This document shows, in pieces, positions 24,232 to 37,295 of a stretch of DNA of 64,000 nt. How positions within the stretch are numbered: the stretch's first letter is position 1; each line of letters opens with the position of its first letter. The stretch lies in assembly GCA_007115705.1 (NCBI GenBank), contig QXEO01002091.1, positions 124,001-188,000 of the forward strand, read 5' to 3'. Both the position numbers and the translations under genes were made by a program. The notes beneath the pieces are model-generated. The model saw only the letters and a program-made list of their open reading frames with translations, made no database searches and was not told the origin of the DNA. Source of the stretch: Dactylis glomerata. Its lineage: Eukaryota > Streptophyta > Magnoliopsida > Poales > Poaceae.

Positions 24232-25476
24232 GTTAGTGCGTTTCGTTTTCTCTGATTTTGATTCCTCCTCTTTTTACTTTTCGTTGATTGATCCGGCCGG
24301 TCTCGGGAGGTAAATTCGGTCGTGATCCTGAGATGCTTCGCTTTTACAGCATCTGTTTTATATTTTCTCTTTTGCTGATTGCCTTTTGCTGCCGCTGTAG
24401 ATTCTGTAGTAATCCACCGACTGGTGATGATGCTCTGTTGTGCCCGTGTGTATGTATTAATCGAAGCAAGGAGGCTGCAATCCAGTGCTTAACTGTTTGG
24501 CCTGAAGGCCTGTTGCAGCAAAATGGAGTGTCTTCTCGTTTTCTCCTTTAATTTCTAGGAAATGGTCATGGCAAGGAGGCTGAAATCTTGTGCCAAATTG
24601 TTTGGCAGCGGTAGCTTGTTGCGGCAAAAAGGAGCGCCTTTTTCCATTTCTCAGTTTCTCCTTCAATTTCTAGGACCTTGAACTGAAAAGGAACACAGCT
24701 GCAATCTTGCCTCCCAAGGTTTCTGCAGTCTGGCTCATGGTCGCTGAGGCTGCCTTTTGGGCACAACACGGTTGCTGGATGATTGTTACAGTCTTGCAGC
24801 TTTTCCATCATTCTCTCTCTCGAGATAACCACGAACTACGCAAGAAAACATTCTGGCTAGATACACTTATCCCCATATTTATCACTGATGGTTTAGAGTT
24901 AGTTTGGCGGAAAGCAGTACGCCCTACTGTGGCAGCTTATAATGAATACTTCAGCCGTTTGTATCAGAAAAATTAAGGTAGATATATCAGTTGTAGTTAG
25001 CTGACTCTCTAAACAACCTTTCCAGCGTAATCTACAGTTAAGAAAGCAATCTACTATTTTAAGGCTGCTAAAAAAGCGTCTGATTGGATTGTGAGGCCGT
25101 TGCAGCTTTCTGTGTGGTGGGAGTAATAATATTGGGTTGCTTGATCAGTGTGCAACAAACCAAAGAGGCTTTGATCTTGCATGTCGTTAGGTTGTTGATC
25201 TGGTTGCTTAGATTGATAAGAAGATGGCTAATATCTAATAATGTGTTACTGGTCCCCAGAGGATTGCTTAATGATTTATTTGTTTTCTGCAATCTGTCCT
25301 TATCGTCACTATAGTATATCACACATTAACGTGATGACTCAGATCATTCATTTATGTCAAGTCTCACCAGTGCTTGACTTTGTTTGGACCACACAAAATT
25401 AGCTGTATATCAGCCATTTCTGTTCTTCTTTTGTTGACCTCCTAATGCTAAAATCATTCATCTGCTTGGTGGGGCA
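24232..25476 (+). other. 5' UTR intron of the OTU gene
   Basis: Bounded by CAG|GTTAGT at 24231/24232 and GGGCAG at 25476. The following exon has 31 non-coding bases before ATG 25508. Long first introns in the leader are common in grass genes. It contains a local tandem duplication (24467-24675) and no coding signal. Confidence 0.6.
24467..24675 (+). repeat. Two tandem copies of an approximately 105-bp unit
   Basis: 24467-24560 and 24572-24675 share CAAGGAGGCTG, TTGTTTGGC-like, GTTGC-GCAAAA-GGAG, TTTCTCCTT-AATTTCTAGGA in the same order, offset by 105 bp. The copies have clear substitutions. Confidence 0.75.
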
Positions 25477-25507
25477 GTGCTTTTGACAGAGAATTTGAGT
25501 CCAACGG

Positions 25508-27925
25508 ATGATCATGTGTGAGAGAGATCAAAATTGGCGCTGGGCTCACGACTTTTTCCATTACCCTATGCCTCCTGTTGTTGGGTACGATGGACCTCCT
25601 AATGGCTATGCTGATGGCAACTATTATGACCACCATTATCATCCTAGAGGTAGTTTTGTGGAATGTCGTGCAAGTATTTTTTGCCAAAAAATGCCATGAA
25701 AAAGGAGACAGTATTCCTCATGTATATATTTTTGGTTCTGCAGATGCATCACATCCAGATGAGACACACTTGCATTCTTCTGCACTTACGTATGATTATT
25801 ACAACCCGTCAGTAGGCATGTACCATCATGGTAGTGAAAATGATCCATAGTCTGATTCAGTGTTTACCTTCCGCATTTTTGCTTCCCCCCTTAATGTTTG
25901 TTTCCTGTTCCAGGAAATGTTGCTGGGCATGAGCATGAGGCAGTCTATGTAGATCCGCCTAGTTCCTCTTCATACCCTAGCAGCGACGACTGCTTTGAAA
26001 TGGAGGAAGAAGTAGGGAATAGATTTTACCCCATGGTCCCGGTTCCTGTGAGTCTGCTAACCTTTTAACTCAGGTTAAGAAATAGTATTGTTTAGCTAAG
26101 TTGTGGTTGCCTTCTTAGCAACCAGAATAAATAAAGTTGTGCTTGCTTAAAAATAACTAATAAGCTATGGCTACAGTAGGTTAAATTACTGACAAATACA
26201 TGTATACATGTAGCTAAATTTTTATTCAAAAATCACGCCAATATAGCTGTCAGTTGTATAACTGACTGTAGATACCATTTATTCTAACAGACATGGAAGA
26301 AAATTCTTTGAAAGTCTTGATGCATGAAAATTTGCATTAAATTTCAATATTCAATAATCATGCCAAATTCATGTCTTGTAAAATTTGGCTACACCCGATT
26401 GCAAACTTTGGCTGCCAGGTTCCATACAGAGTTCCAAGATTCCTGTGGCTTCTATTCCATTACATCTGCAACTCTGATCAATTAATTTGTTTCTGCTTTG
26501 TCCAGCATGTTCCTAAAATTAATGGGGAAATTCCATCGTTTGATGAAGCCACCATGGACCATGAAAGGCTGTCAGACAGGTCTGTCTTCAGTTCCAGTTC
26601 TATGTTATATGCAAGTCCCGTGCTTACTGGGACTATGTTTGTTAGTAAATGTTGTGGCAGTATTGTCACAATAAATCAAAATTACTATAACAAATCTGAT
26701 AATGTTTCTTTATAACTTTTTTTAGATTGTTAGTGTCCAAGTGTAGTTCAGTAATTTTTATGTGTATTATTGTAGGTTGAGGCTGTATGAACTAGTTGAG
26801 CACAAGGTAAAAGGTGATGGTAACTGTCAGGTTAGGGCTCAGCAAGATCTTCACCTGAATTCTTGATTTTATATTGTCAAAGACAGTAGTAGGTTGGACT
26901 GTTATACAGGTTAAGACACAACCAATTGATGCTAATCTGACGTTCTCAATTCCACAGTTTCGCGCACTATCACATCAGCTATACCAAACTCCCGACCACC
27001 ATGAGTTTGTGAGGGAGCAGATCATTAGCCAGGTAATAAACATTAATCCTGTTTCATGATCCTTAGTCTCAATTTTTATTTTTCATTTCCGTCTTTTTTC
27101 TGATCAACAACCCCTTTTGCAGCTCAAAAGCAACCGTGATGCCTATGATGGATATGTTCCGATGGCATACGATGAGTACTTGGACAAAGTATCACGGTAC
27201 GCTCCTCAGTTCAAGTGCCATTCATGACAAATAGAAATTAGGCGCATGTGAATATTCCTAACTGACGTTTTAGTGCATAAACTGACAGAAATGGTGAATG
27301 GGGTGACCATGTGACCTTACAGGCAGCTGCTGACAAGGTGCTTATACTACCCCTCTCCATGCTGTCTTACTTATGGTATAACATATCACAGCTGACAAGG
27401 GTTGTACTTTTTTAAGTCAGTCTAATGTAATTTGACAATCTGATGCAGTACGGAGTGAAGATTTTTGTCATGACCTCGTTCAAGGATACATGCTACATTG
27501 AGATCCAACCAAAGGTTGTTAAGTCCAACAAAGGTATACTTATATTTTGTTTCCACTTGCAAGTGTGTGGTCATACTTCACTTGGTACTTTTGTTTAGAT
27601 AATGCTTCAATTGGTACTTAACTTTTAGATCCACTGTTGTCCTGATTGCAGTGGTGCTGTTGAGCTTTTGGGCGGAGGTTCACTACAATTCGATACTCCC
27701 ACAGAACGGTGAGTAGCATGCCTGCCTGCTATTGGCATACATGCAATGCGTGTCCAGTCCTCGTCCCCAACGTATGCAACCAACATTTCACGTCGACACT
27801 GTAGTTTGCCTGGTTACAATAAATTCTGAAAACCTATCTTTCGTAATGGTTCGTGAACAGACGTTCCGAGGTCGCATACCGCGAAGAAGAGGAGATGGTG
27901 GCAGTTCTCACAACACCACCATTGA
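25508..27925 (+). CDS. OTU-domain cysteine protease (deubiquitinase)
   Basis: Predicted to cleave ubiquitin chains; resembles the plant OTU9-OTU12 group. Coding exons: 25508-25649, 25744-25830, 25914-26047, 26506-26579, 26776-26830, 26958-27032, 27123-27196, 27289-27337, 27449-27533, 27652-27708 and 27861-27925. All have GT/AG borders and phases agree, giving 298 aa with no internal stop. The OTU domain covers about 147-275: KGDGNCQFRALS places the catalytic Asp160 and Cys163 (Cys at the end of one exon), WGDHVTLQAAAD is the conserved substrate-side motif (218-229), and FWAEVHYNSI gives catalytic His269. The N-terminal 120 residues are rich in H, Y, D and S and probably disordered. The C-terminus is basic with tryptophans (KKRRWW). 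Start chosen at ATG 25508; a second in-frame ATG follows at 25514. Looks intact. Confidence 0.92.
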
Positions 27926-28825
27926 TGACGCTTTTTTTCTTGGGCCTCGGCGTTTCGACATGCAGATTTTCTTTTTCTTTCTTCATCAAGATGATCTGGA
28001 GGAACTCAGGTCATCGACATGATGATGTCCTTTCAGAAGATCTGATACAAAGGGAAGGGATTACTGAGATTATATAGATACATGGAAGCAATAAACATGC
28101 AATTTGTTCCGTATATAGTTGGAGTTGCAGGCTATATTACATGGTTGTATTTACAAAATTTTGCCGGAATGAGGCTACAGTTAATCATTGATTCGTAATA
28201 CAATGATATGATGATAGGATCATAATGATTTCTCGGTGGATTCTCTGTCTTTCCCTCTCTCACTCACCCATGTATTTATTTGTGTGAGATGCCTTTTTTC
28301 CTCATCATGGACTCATTTTTTTATCGACCACATAAAATGCTATAGTTCTCTGGTGTAGATAAAGCCATACATGTCGGTAAGCATAAAGTGATGAGGTTTA
28401 CAAAACTTATGGGCTTCGAATTAAATTTACTTGAACATTTGGCGCTTCATAGGTTTACAAAACTTATGGGCTTGGTTTTCTCTCGTTCAGGGGCACAAAA
28501 GGTTTATTCACAAATATGGATTTAAAAGGATGAAACTTGTTCTTTTTTCGGATCATAATTAAGCATGATGTAGCTAGGTGTGGTGTTATCGTTTTTTGGA
28601 TTCTGTAACTTTTTCTTATATTTCTCTTATTAGAAGGCTGAGGTATCTTTCGTTGGGTACAATCTGCCTAACTTTTTAGTGCAAAGCCAATTCCACCATG
28701 CAGTTTCCCATTTGAGTTGTTGATTGGAACAAATCCAGTGTCGCACTATTATAGTGTCCTAGTCTAGATTAAGATTGGTACTTGCCGGCCGGATAATGAT
28801 CGGCAAATATTGTCAGGATAGAAAA
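27926..28825 (+). other. 3' UTR and downstream flank of the OTU gene
   Basis: The first 150-300 bases probably form the 3' UTR; AATAAA at about 28089 may be the polyadenylation signal. Beyond that no gene or named repeat is recognised. Confidence 0.45.
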
Positions 28826-28966
28826 TACTCTCTTCATTTATAAATATAAGATGTTTTAGGTTTGTAAAATAAATGTATCTAGACAAGTTTTAGTGTGTAT
28901 GAAACTTATTTAGATACATTTATTTTACATAGCTAAAACATCTTATATTTATAAATGGAGGGAGTA
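28826..28966. mobile_element. Stowaway-type MITE
   Basis: A 137-bp element (28828-28964) between TA dinucleotides. It has long inverted repeats: the right end reads outward-in as CTCCCTCCATTTATAAATAT and the left as CTCTCTTCATTTATAAATAT, continuing through AAGATGTTTTAG. The CTCCCTCC start and TA duplication define Stowaway/Mariner MITEs of grasses. It carries no gene. Confidence 0.9.
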
Positions 28967-29055
28967 TCTCCTAAAAAACAACATAAATTCGCAGATTCAG
29001 CAAAAACGGATTCAAGGTGTTGCAATGAACTTCCTGCTCCATACCTGGACCACCA

Positions 29056-29085
29056 TCTATACCCCTTTATAGTGTGTGAATAAGT
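29056..29085 (+). repeat. Helitron 5' terminus (predicted)
   Basis: TCTATACCCCTTTATAG preceded by A. Agrees with the TC start and T/A pattern of plant Helitrons, but no second copy in the window fixes the exact base. Confidence 0.6.
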
Positions 29086-29264
29086 TTGAACTTCGACCGT
29101 TCGATGTAACGGATCCAACGGCTGATAGGTGGCAAATCCGAGCATTATTAGCCTTTGGATACATTTCGTTTTTGCACTGGATGCTTCCACGTGGAGTTTC
29201 CAATAATGGACTGTAAAATTTTGAAGTCAATCGCCGCGCCCGCGCCCGCGCCCGCGCGCTCTGC

Positions 29265-32200
29265 TTGCCGCTCTGGCGCGCTCTGTTTTTTGGCCCTTCG
29301 CCACGCGTCCAGAACAGCCTAGAACGGAATAAAAAAATTCCACCCCTTCTGAACTGCTATCCGTCTATCGAAGCCCACCACGCCCCCTTCTACTCCACCA
29401 TTCGCCATCTCGCAATCTCCTCCGATCGTGCACACTTCCTATCGACTCACCATCTCCAGTCTCAGGTCAGCAAGACTGCGGCTAGCGTTTTTGCTTTCTT
29501 CCACTTGGCCGGTTCCTTCAACCTTCCGCGCGGCCGCCGGGGCACGACGCAGCGCCAGGCAGCTGGCACAATCAGAGCTCTCCGGCCGACGATCTTGTGG
29601 CCTGCTACTCTAGGTGCCACCGGACGTCCGCTCCGCCTTCCTGTGGCGTGCAAGAGTTGCACTTGGACAAGGTGACCCCGTATGCACCAGATGAGGACTG
29701 TTCGACCACGATCTGGGCTATCAGAATCAAGCTTACCTACTCGCAAGTTAATAAGTAGGTACTGTACAAGATTTCTGGGAGCATTATTACTAAGCATCTT
29801 ATCATCTATTCCTGTCACTCTAAGGCAGAATAAATACGATTTCCAATTTGGATGTTTGGGCAGTGGCCGTCAGCTGTTTGTGCTTATGTCTACAAGCTTT
29901 ATATTTTTCTGCCCAACGTATCTTCTTTCATAATGTTGCATGCTCTTGCTTTTATATTGTTGAAAGAGATGCCCACTGGAATGTTCCCTCACTGTATTGA
30001 ATTTCTACTCTATACAATGCAGAACTTGTGAACAGTCAACACACCGGTTATCTATAGATGAAGGCAAGGAGAACTCAGCTAATAATTTCAGAAGATCCTC
30101 TGAGTTACAAGCACAAACTCCTTTTCATGATATTACAAATGTGGTTGGCTGCCAGAAATTATCAAGTGGGAAACAAGGTATAACTTTTATCTATATATAT
30201 ATAATCATCAAAATTTGGGTGGAAAGGTAGATCTGGTATATTCTTATGTGAGCATATGTGTATGCATATTCGCAGGGTGCCTTCAAACATTTAATTCAGC
30301 ACAAAACCTATTTCAATCGGTGGGACATCCGATTATTAGAACTCAGAACTCAAACAATCCAACTTATGCATGTAGAGAGACGATTACTTCTTCAGCTAAG
30401 CAGCGGGGCATTGCACCAAAAAATGCTTCTGAGATCAAGCGGTATCGTAATCGAGACCGATATTGGAGGATGACTCCGGAACATCGAGATGCCTATCTTC
30501 AAAGAAATCGTGAGTACAAGAGGAAAAGAAAAAGTAGTTGTACAAATAGTGATATTGTGCAATCTGCAGTTAGCCAAGCCACAAAAACTCATATCAGTAC
30601 AGGAACCGAAGGTATATTATTTTGCATATACGTATTTTGCCTTTTTTTAAAGTGAAGATATTAATGCATGTTGTATGATTTATTTATGTAATAAAAATAC
30701 GCAATATGTTACTCTTTCAATATTATAGCATATACTGTACATTATAATATTTATTTGCCTTTTCTGGTGTTTTATATATCAATACAGTAGCCATGGACAG
30801 AGATTCAAGCATGTCTTCATATGGAATTATAAAGCCAACCGGAGGAAGTCTGATCCAGGAAAATCTATCTGGTATATCTACATCAGATGATACTCTAAAT
30901 ACAGCCACTCACTTGGCAAGCATTGATCAAACAAGCAGTAAGTATAAAAGAAGAAGGTTGTCTGGTCAGCCAAGTTGTAGTACTGCACGGGAAACATATG
31001 AGTGTGGTAGCAATCTGTTGAACCAACCAGTTCCTCTACAAATGCCACAACTTATAGCAGAAGAGCGTGATGACCATGATAGTGCCATCTATGTGCCCAA
31101 GGATTATTTTCCTGTTGTGCAAGGTAATATCTTAGTTATCCTAAACCTTTTCTGTAACTACATCTAAACTGCTATGTACAATGTTTGCTTTATATCTTCC
31201 TCTAAATAATTCATTGCTAATTCCAATAACATGATACGCCAGATGAGTTTGAGCAATCAGGATGTGTGATCGAAAGTGACGATGACGACGATGAGAGTTG
31301 TATATCTAGCCGAGAAGGTGAGTGTTGAATAAGTGTAATCAAGATATCATACGTCGTTATCGTTATCATTTTTTATCTCACTTAGGAAACAAATGGACAG
31401 GTTATGGCTATGTATCTCATCGGGAGCTAAACCATGCAATGTGTGCAACAGAAGTTGATCCATATGATTTTATTTATCAAAATTTACCAAGTGGTCATCA
31501 TGTTTTGAAGATGGTGCCTAATTGCACATATTGCAATGCAAAAAGATTCCAGTATGAGACTCCAGCATTTTGTTGCATGGGTGGAAAGATCAAAATAGTA
31601 ACTCCACGTATTCCCGATGAAATGCTCCGACTATACACGAGTCAAGATTCAGACGCAAAGTACTTTCAAGATAATATACGGTATTTCAATTCTCACTTTT
31701 CTTTCACCTCTCTTGGTGTCATCTTGGACCAACGGTATTGCAATAGAAGGTCCGGTGTATACACTTTTCGTGCACAAGGACAGATTTATCACCGCATTGA
31801 CCAACTGGTTCCAGCGGAGGGCGGTCCCAAACATCTACAGTTATACTTTTATGACACTGATGCAGATTTGCAACATAGATTCCGTCACTCTCCAAATCTT
31901 GATAGAGTTCTCATCCAGAAGTTGGTGCATGTACTTTCATCTAATCCTTATGCCCAAATATTTCAAAGCCTTGGTTCTGTGTTGAGCCTTGATGAGTACC
32001 GAATTGAGCTTAACACAAATATTTCTTTAGATCAGCGGGTATATAACACACCTACTGCATCACAAGTTGCGGCAATATGGGTGGAGGGAAATAATCCTCA
32101 AGGCCACTTTGACAGAAGCATAATGGTATATGGTAGATCAGATAACCCACAGTACATAAAAGCATACCATGGTTGTTATGATCCATTATCATACCCACTT

Positions 32201-35200
32201 TTTTTCCCATATGGGGAAGTTGGATGGAACCTAAATATACTAAAAGTGAGAACAGATGGTGTCACTAATAATGATCAATTAAATGACCTAAGCGAAGAAG
32301 GTAAACTGAATATTCGATAAATTGTGTGGCTGTTAAAGTTTACTGGGCTTAAATTATCTAATCTAAATATCTAATGTAAAATGTTCTTTTTGATAATTTT
32401 GTAGGGCTAGAATGTAACTCTGGTTCATGTGTTTCACCAAGAGAGTATTATTGTTTTAAACTACAAATTCGACCTGGGGAGTTTAATGTCCTACTTTTTG
32501 GAAAACGACTTACTCAACAATACATTGTTGATATGTATATCAAAATTGAATCAATAAGGCTCGCGTTCTATTTAAAACCATCAAATCAGAACCTCATACG
32601 AGCAGATTTGTATCAAGGGCTGGTTGATAGTGTTGTCGCTGGTGAGACGCGAGCATGTTTGATCGGCAAGCGCATTGTGCTTCCTCCCACTTTTATTGGG
32701 GGTCCACGGGACATGCGTCGGAGGTATTTGGATGCCATGGCTTTGGTCCAACGATTTGGGAAGCCTGATTTATTTATTACAATGACATGTAACCCAAATT
32801 GGCAAGAGATAAGAGAAGAGCTAGCACCAGGCCAGTCACCACAAGACCGACCAGACTTGGTAGCGAGAGTTTTCAAGGCAAAATTAGAGGATCTAAAGGA
32901 TCTTTTATTCAAAAAGAATTTCTTTGGTGAAGTTGCTGCTCATGTGCACGTGATTGAATTTCAAAAGAGGGGACTACCTCATGCACATTTCTTAATAATT
33001 CTGAAGTCAAGTTGGAAATTAAATAACCCGGACCAGTATGATCGAATTATTTTAGCTGAAATTCCCGACATTGACAAGTACCCTGTGCTGCATGATTTAG
33101 TTATTAAACACATGATGCATGGACCATGTGGTGTTCTCAATAGTAAAAGTCCTTGCATGCAAAATGGGAAGTGTAGATACCACTATCCCCGTCCATTCTC
33201 AGAGGCTACATTCCAAGGAGAGGACTCATATCCAATATATAGGCGTAGGGATGATGGTCATCAAGTGTGCATCAGGCGAGCTGTTTTGGATAATAGATGG
33301 GTTGTGCCATACAACCCATACCTACTTATGAAATACAATTGTCATATCAATATTGAAGTTTGCTCTAGCATCAAGGCTGTTAAATATTTGTTCAAGTACA
33401 TTTACAAAGGTCATGACCGTGCATCCTTTATCATAGAAGCTGCAGGAGATGCTGTTATTAATGAAATTCGTGAGTACAGGGATGCTAGATTTATATCACC
33501 TCCAGAAGCAATGTGGAGGATTTATTCTTTCAATCTTAGCGAGATGTCTCCTCCAGTTTTACAATTACAAGTACATCTGCCAAATATGCATACTGTGCAT
33601 TATAGAGGTTCCGATAATTTGGAGAATGTGATAAGTAAAGAATCAACATCTAGGACAATGCTTACTGAATATTTTAGAATGAATTCTGTCGATACATATG
33701 CTAGAAACTTTTTATACAAGGAATTCCCTGAGTTTTATGTATGGCAAAAAAACCATAAGAAATGGAAACACCGTAAGAAGAGAATTCAAATAGGCCGACT
33801 TGTGGCTGCTCACCCTGCAGAAGGCGAGCGCTATTACCTGAGATTGTTGTTAAACCATGTGAGAGGGGCTACATCTTTTGAGGATTTACGTACCGTTGAA
33901 GGTGTCATTTTCTCCACCTTCAGAGAAGCCGCGGAGAGAAGGGGTATAATCGAATCTGATGATAGTATATCTGACTGTCTGACTGAAGCTGCAACATTTC
34001 AGATGCCTTATGCACTAAGAAGGCTCTTTGCAACTATTTTGGTTTTCTGTGAGGTGACAAATATCCGTACATTATGGGAAAGACACTTTGAAGCCATGTC
34101 TGAGGATTTTCGTAGGGACGGGATTAGTAGTAATGAATCAATTGAGCAAAAGGTGCTTCGAGATATTGGTGATTTACTATACTCTATGGGAAAGGACATA
34201 AGAAACTTTGATCTTCCAGATCTGTTGGATATCCATGATCTAGAAAACTTAGACCAAAGAGAACTAATGGAAGAGCTATCTATAGTGGTTGCTAAAGAGG
34301 ACATAGAGTTGTGTGCAACTTTAAACGAGGAACAACGGCTTGCTTTTAATGAGATATTGGACCATGTATTACACAAGAAGAGTAGGGTCTTCTTTATTGA
34401 TGGTCCAGGAGGTACAGGAAAGACCTATCTTTATAAATCTTTATTGTCTAAAGTGCGATCAATGGGTCTTATAGCCATTGCCACAGCAACATCAGGCATT
34501 GCAGCTTCTATTATGCCTGGTGGTAGGACAGCACATTCTAGATTTAAAATACCAATAAATATTGAAGATGACACTATGTGCAACATCAGTAGGCAAAGTG
34601 GAACTGCAGAGTTACTTCGAAGAGCATCTTTAATAATTTGGGATGAGGTTTCTATGACAAAACGACAAGCTATTGAAGCACTTGATAGATCCTTGCAAGA
34701 TATTATGGGTTGTAGATCGCCATTTGGAGGAAAAGTAATAGTATTTGGAGGGGATTTTCGACAAGTCCTTCCTGTGGTGAGGCGTGGAACTCGAGCACAG
34801 ATTATAAATGCTACTCTCCAAAAGTCGTACCTTTGGGGGGATATCAGGCACATAAAACTCTGGCGCAATATGAGAGCACAATCTGATCCATGGTTCAGTG
34901 ATTTTCTTCTCAGAGTTGGCAATGGCACGGAAAGCTCAATTGGCGAAGACTATGTGCGTCTACCCGAGGATATAATTATAGGCTACACAGATTCAGAAGA
35001 AGTGTCCATTAATAAGTTGATCAATGATGTATTTCCTTCACTTGGCCAGAATGGAAGATCACCCTCTTATATTAGTGCCCGTGCCATTCTTTCAACCAAG
35101 AATGAATATGTGGATGAATTGAATGATCTGCTTTTAGACCGATTTCCAGGAGAAGCGAAAATCTACTATAGTTTTGATTCGGCTGTGGATGATACACACA

Positions 35201-35712
35201 ATCACTACCCACCCGAGTTCCTAAATTCCCTCACACCTAATGGTCTGCCTCCACATATTCTCCGATTAAAGATCAATTGTCCAGTTATCTTACTTCGGAA
35301 CTTAGACCCTTCTAATGGATTATGCAATGGCACAAGGCTTATAATTAGGGAATTTCAAGACAATGCTATTGATGCCGAAATTATTGGAGGGCAGCATGCT
35401 GGAAAGCGTGTGTTTCTTCCGCGGATTCCTTTGTACCTTTCTGAAGATGACGTACTCCCTTTTAAATTTAAACGGAAGCAATTTCCTATTCGTCTAAGCT
35501 TTGCTATGACAATTAATAAAGCTCAGGGCCAAACGATTCCAAATGTTGGCATTTACCTTCCAGAACCCGTGTTTTCTCATGGCCAGCTATATGTTGCTCT
35601 GTCTAGGGGGGTCTCAAGACATACAACAAAGATACTTGCCAAACCAAACAAGGATATCGATCCATCAGGAAAAAGTACAAAAAATATTGTCTATCGCGAA
35701 GTTTTGATTTGA
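29265..35712 (+). CDS. Helitron Rep/helicase transposase
   Basis: Rolling-circle replication initiator fused to a PIF1-family DNA helicase. Exons joined by consistent phases: 29265-29671 (uncertain), 30023-30177, 30276-30611, 30788-31123, 31243-31317, 31386-32300 and 32405-35712, totalling 5532 nt (1843 aa) with no stop or frameshift. Rep features: N-terminal cysteine-rich part (NCTYCNAKRF, 31521-31550), HUH motif in FQKRGLPHAHFL (HAH at 32980-32988) and the two-tyrosine motif KYLFKYIYKG (Tyr codons 33385 and 33397). Helicase features: Walker A GPGGTGKT (34402-34425), Walker B IIWDEVSM (34636-34659), FGGDFRQVLP, INKAQGQT and VALSRG near the C-terminus. All catalytic residues I can judge are present. 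Exon 1 has low-complexity, Arg/Pro-rich content and may instead be leader. Confidence 0.85.
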
Positions 35713-36724
35713 TAATAGATGCATAGGTAAGCTGGTCACTATTCTTCTTTTCTCAATTCATGAGTTGATTTCATCACTGTACACCAGACGTGATAGCCTG
35801 AAGCATCATCGACGTTTTCATATTCTTCCTCTTGTGCTAACCTATTTTTTCATGTCTTGCTGGAGTGACACTCTGCTTTTGTATCAAATGTTATACGCCT
35901 TCCATTATATACTTCCTAGAACCATATCATATGACTTAATTGTATTTTTCCATCTCGGACCAGCATTGGTATATTTGTTGGCATTTATATACTTTCTAGA
36001 TACTAGATAGTACTGTATCAGTATAAACTGATGAACAATTTCCAACATTTTAGGTAAAGCTTTCTGCTGTACGGCTGGTTGATATAGAGTGAACATATTT
36101 AATGGTGTTCAGCAAGTATCCACATGAGCTGGACATGACCAGAAATTGGAATTCCTTTGGTGCCTATGTTTGATCGTTTGCACACTTCAGGAGGATTTCA
36201 TTGTCATGCTGTCGGATGCTCTGAAAGCGCCAAGGCTGTTCTTTAGTGTCAAATAAGCATGAAAATGTAAGCAGTTTTTTCTCACTGTCAGTTTCGTTAC
36301 TTGTCCTCCCATCTGTTATTCAGTCATTTAACTGATCAATTTTCCGTGTATGTCAAAACAGCTAGCACAGCTTTATGAGGATCCTGTTCTTATTGAGTGT
36401 TCCAACAAACGGAAAATTAACGGTGTGCTACTTCAGAGATATAAGCTTGCTGTTGGCAACAGTATTGAAGCTGATTTAATGCCCCATCTTTTGTTTGGTT
36501 TCAGAGGCTGTCCCCGGATGAACTTTACATCGTATAAGTAGCAATAAACATGTATATAGTTGGCGTTGAGTTTTTAAGAATTTGTATATTATAAGTAGTA
36601 CTTTTGGTTAAAAAGGTTTGACCTGCTGTATTCCCTGACACTATATTTAGTGCATACGCTTTTTATTGGGAGCTTGCTGTAATTAAATTATTTTGTCATA
36701 CTAAATTAGATAGAAAAAATCATA

Positions 36725-36751
36725 ACGTGCAAAGCACGTGTCTATTACTAG
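36725..36751 (+). repeat. Helitron 3' terminus with hairpin
   Basis: ACGTGC-AAA-GCACGT forms a perfect 6-bp stem (36725-36739) 8 bases before the terminal CTAG (36748-36751), which is followed by T. This is the canonical CTRR end with subterminal hairpin. Confidence 0.85.
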
Positions 36752-37295
36752 TATTAAAGATGAGTTGAAGTTTCACCCTGTGGAGTTAGGATAAAGATAT
36801 GCAGTTCGGGCCTAGGCATTATGTACTGCTAGTAAATTAGTAGTTTTTGTTCTATATAACCTAATAATTTTTGACAGAGCAAAAGGCCAAGCGGAACCTG
36901 ATATCTATATCTTGTTCTTGAGAAACCTCCCGCAGTAAAAGCTTAAGGCTAACCTATTTTGATGGGAGAGAAATACCAAAAGTATGCTGACGTATTGGCT
37001 GTAAGCATGCATTAAAAAGGAGATTTTTGGATAGATGCATATGAGCTCGTATATATCTCTGAACATTGTAAATCAATAACCGTACCAATAGTAAAGGCTT
37101 TTTTCTGGATTACTCTACATAAGTATCATATATTCTTTGTACTTGCAGTGCTACATGTGCAACGTTTTTTTTTTATGATTGACAATTGTGGTCGAACAAC
37201 AAGTTCACAACATTGCCAGTTCCTGCCTTGACTGCTTCTATGCCACATTAGTTTTCACCAGTTTGAGAAATGTCATTAAAATATTCATAAAACAG
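36752..37295. other. Flank between Helitron and repeats
   Basis: No gene is recognised. AT-rich sequence with no open frame showing a domain. Confidence 0.4.

Larger units (their letters stand above)
29056..36751 (+). mobile_element. Helitron, apparently complete
   Basis: The predicted 5' terminus is TCTATACCCCTTTATAG at 29056 and the 3' terminus is CTAG at 36748-36751, preceded by a perfect 6-bp hairpin. Flanking bases are A (29055) and T (36752), the standard Helitron target. Between them lies a Rep/helicase gene in the same orientation. The 7.7-kb length fits an autonomous element. The 3' end has all expected features; the exact 5' base is inferred from the plant TCT-TA consensus. Confidence 0.82.

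Noticed and set aside
29220..29262. CGCGCC-rich run as a CpG-island promoter of a host gene
   Set aside because: It lies inside the Helitron borders just before its first exon. It may serve the Helitron gene, but there is no support for a separate host gene.
36350..36541. 63-aa frame near the Helitron 3' end
   Set aside because: Considered as a captured gene fragment, but no motif or splice context supports it.
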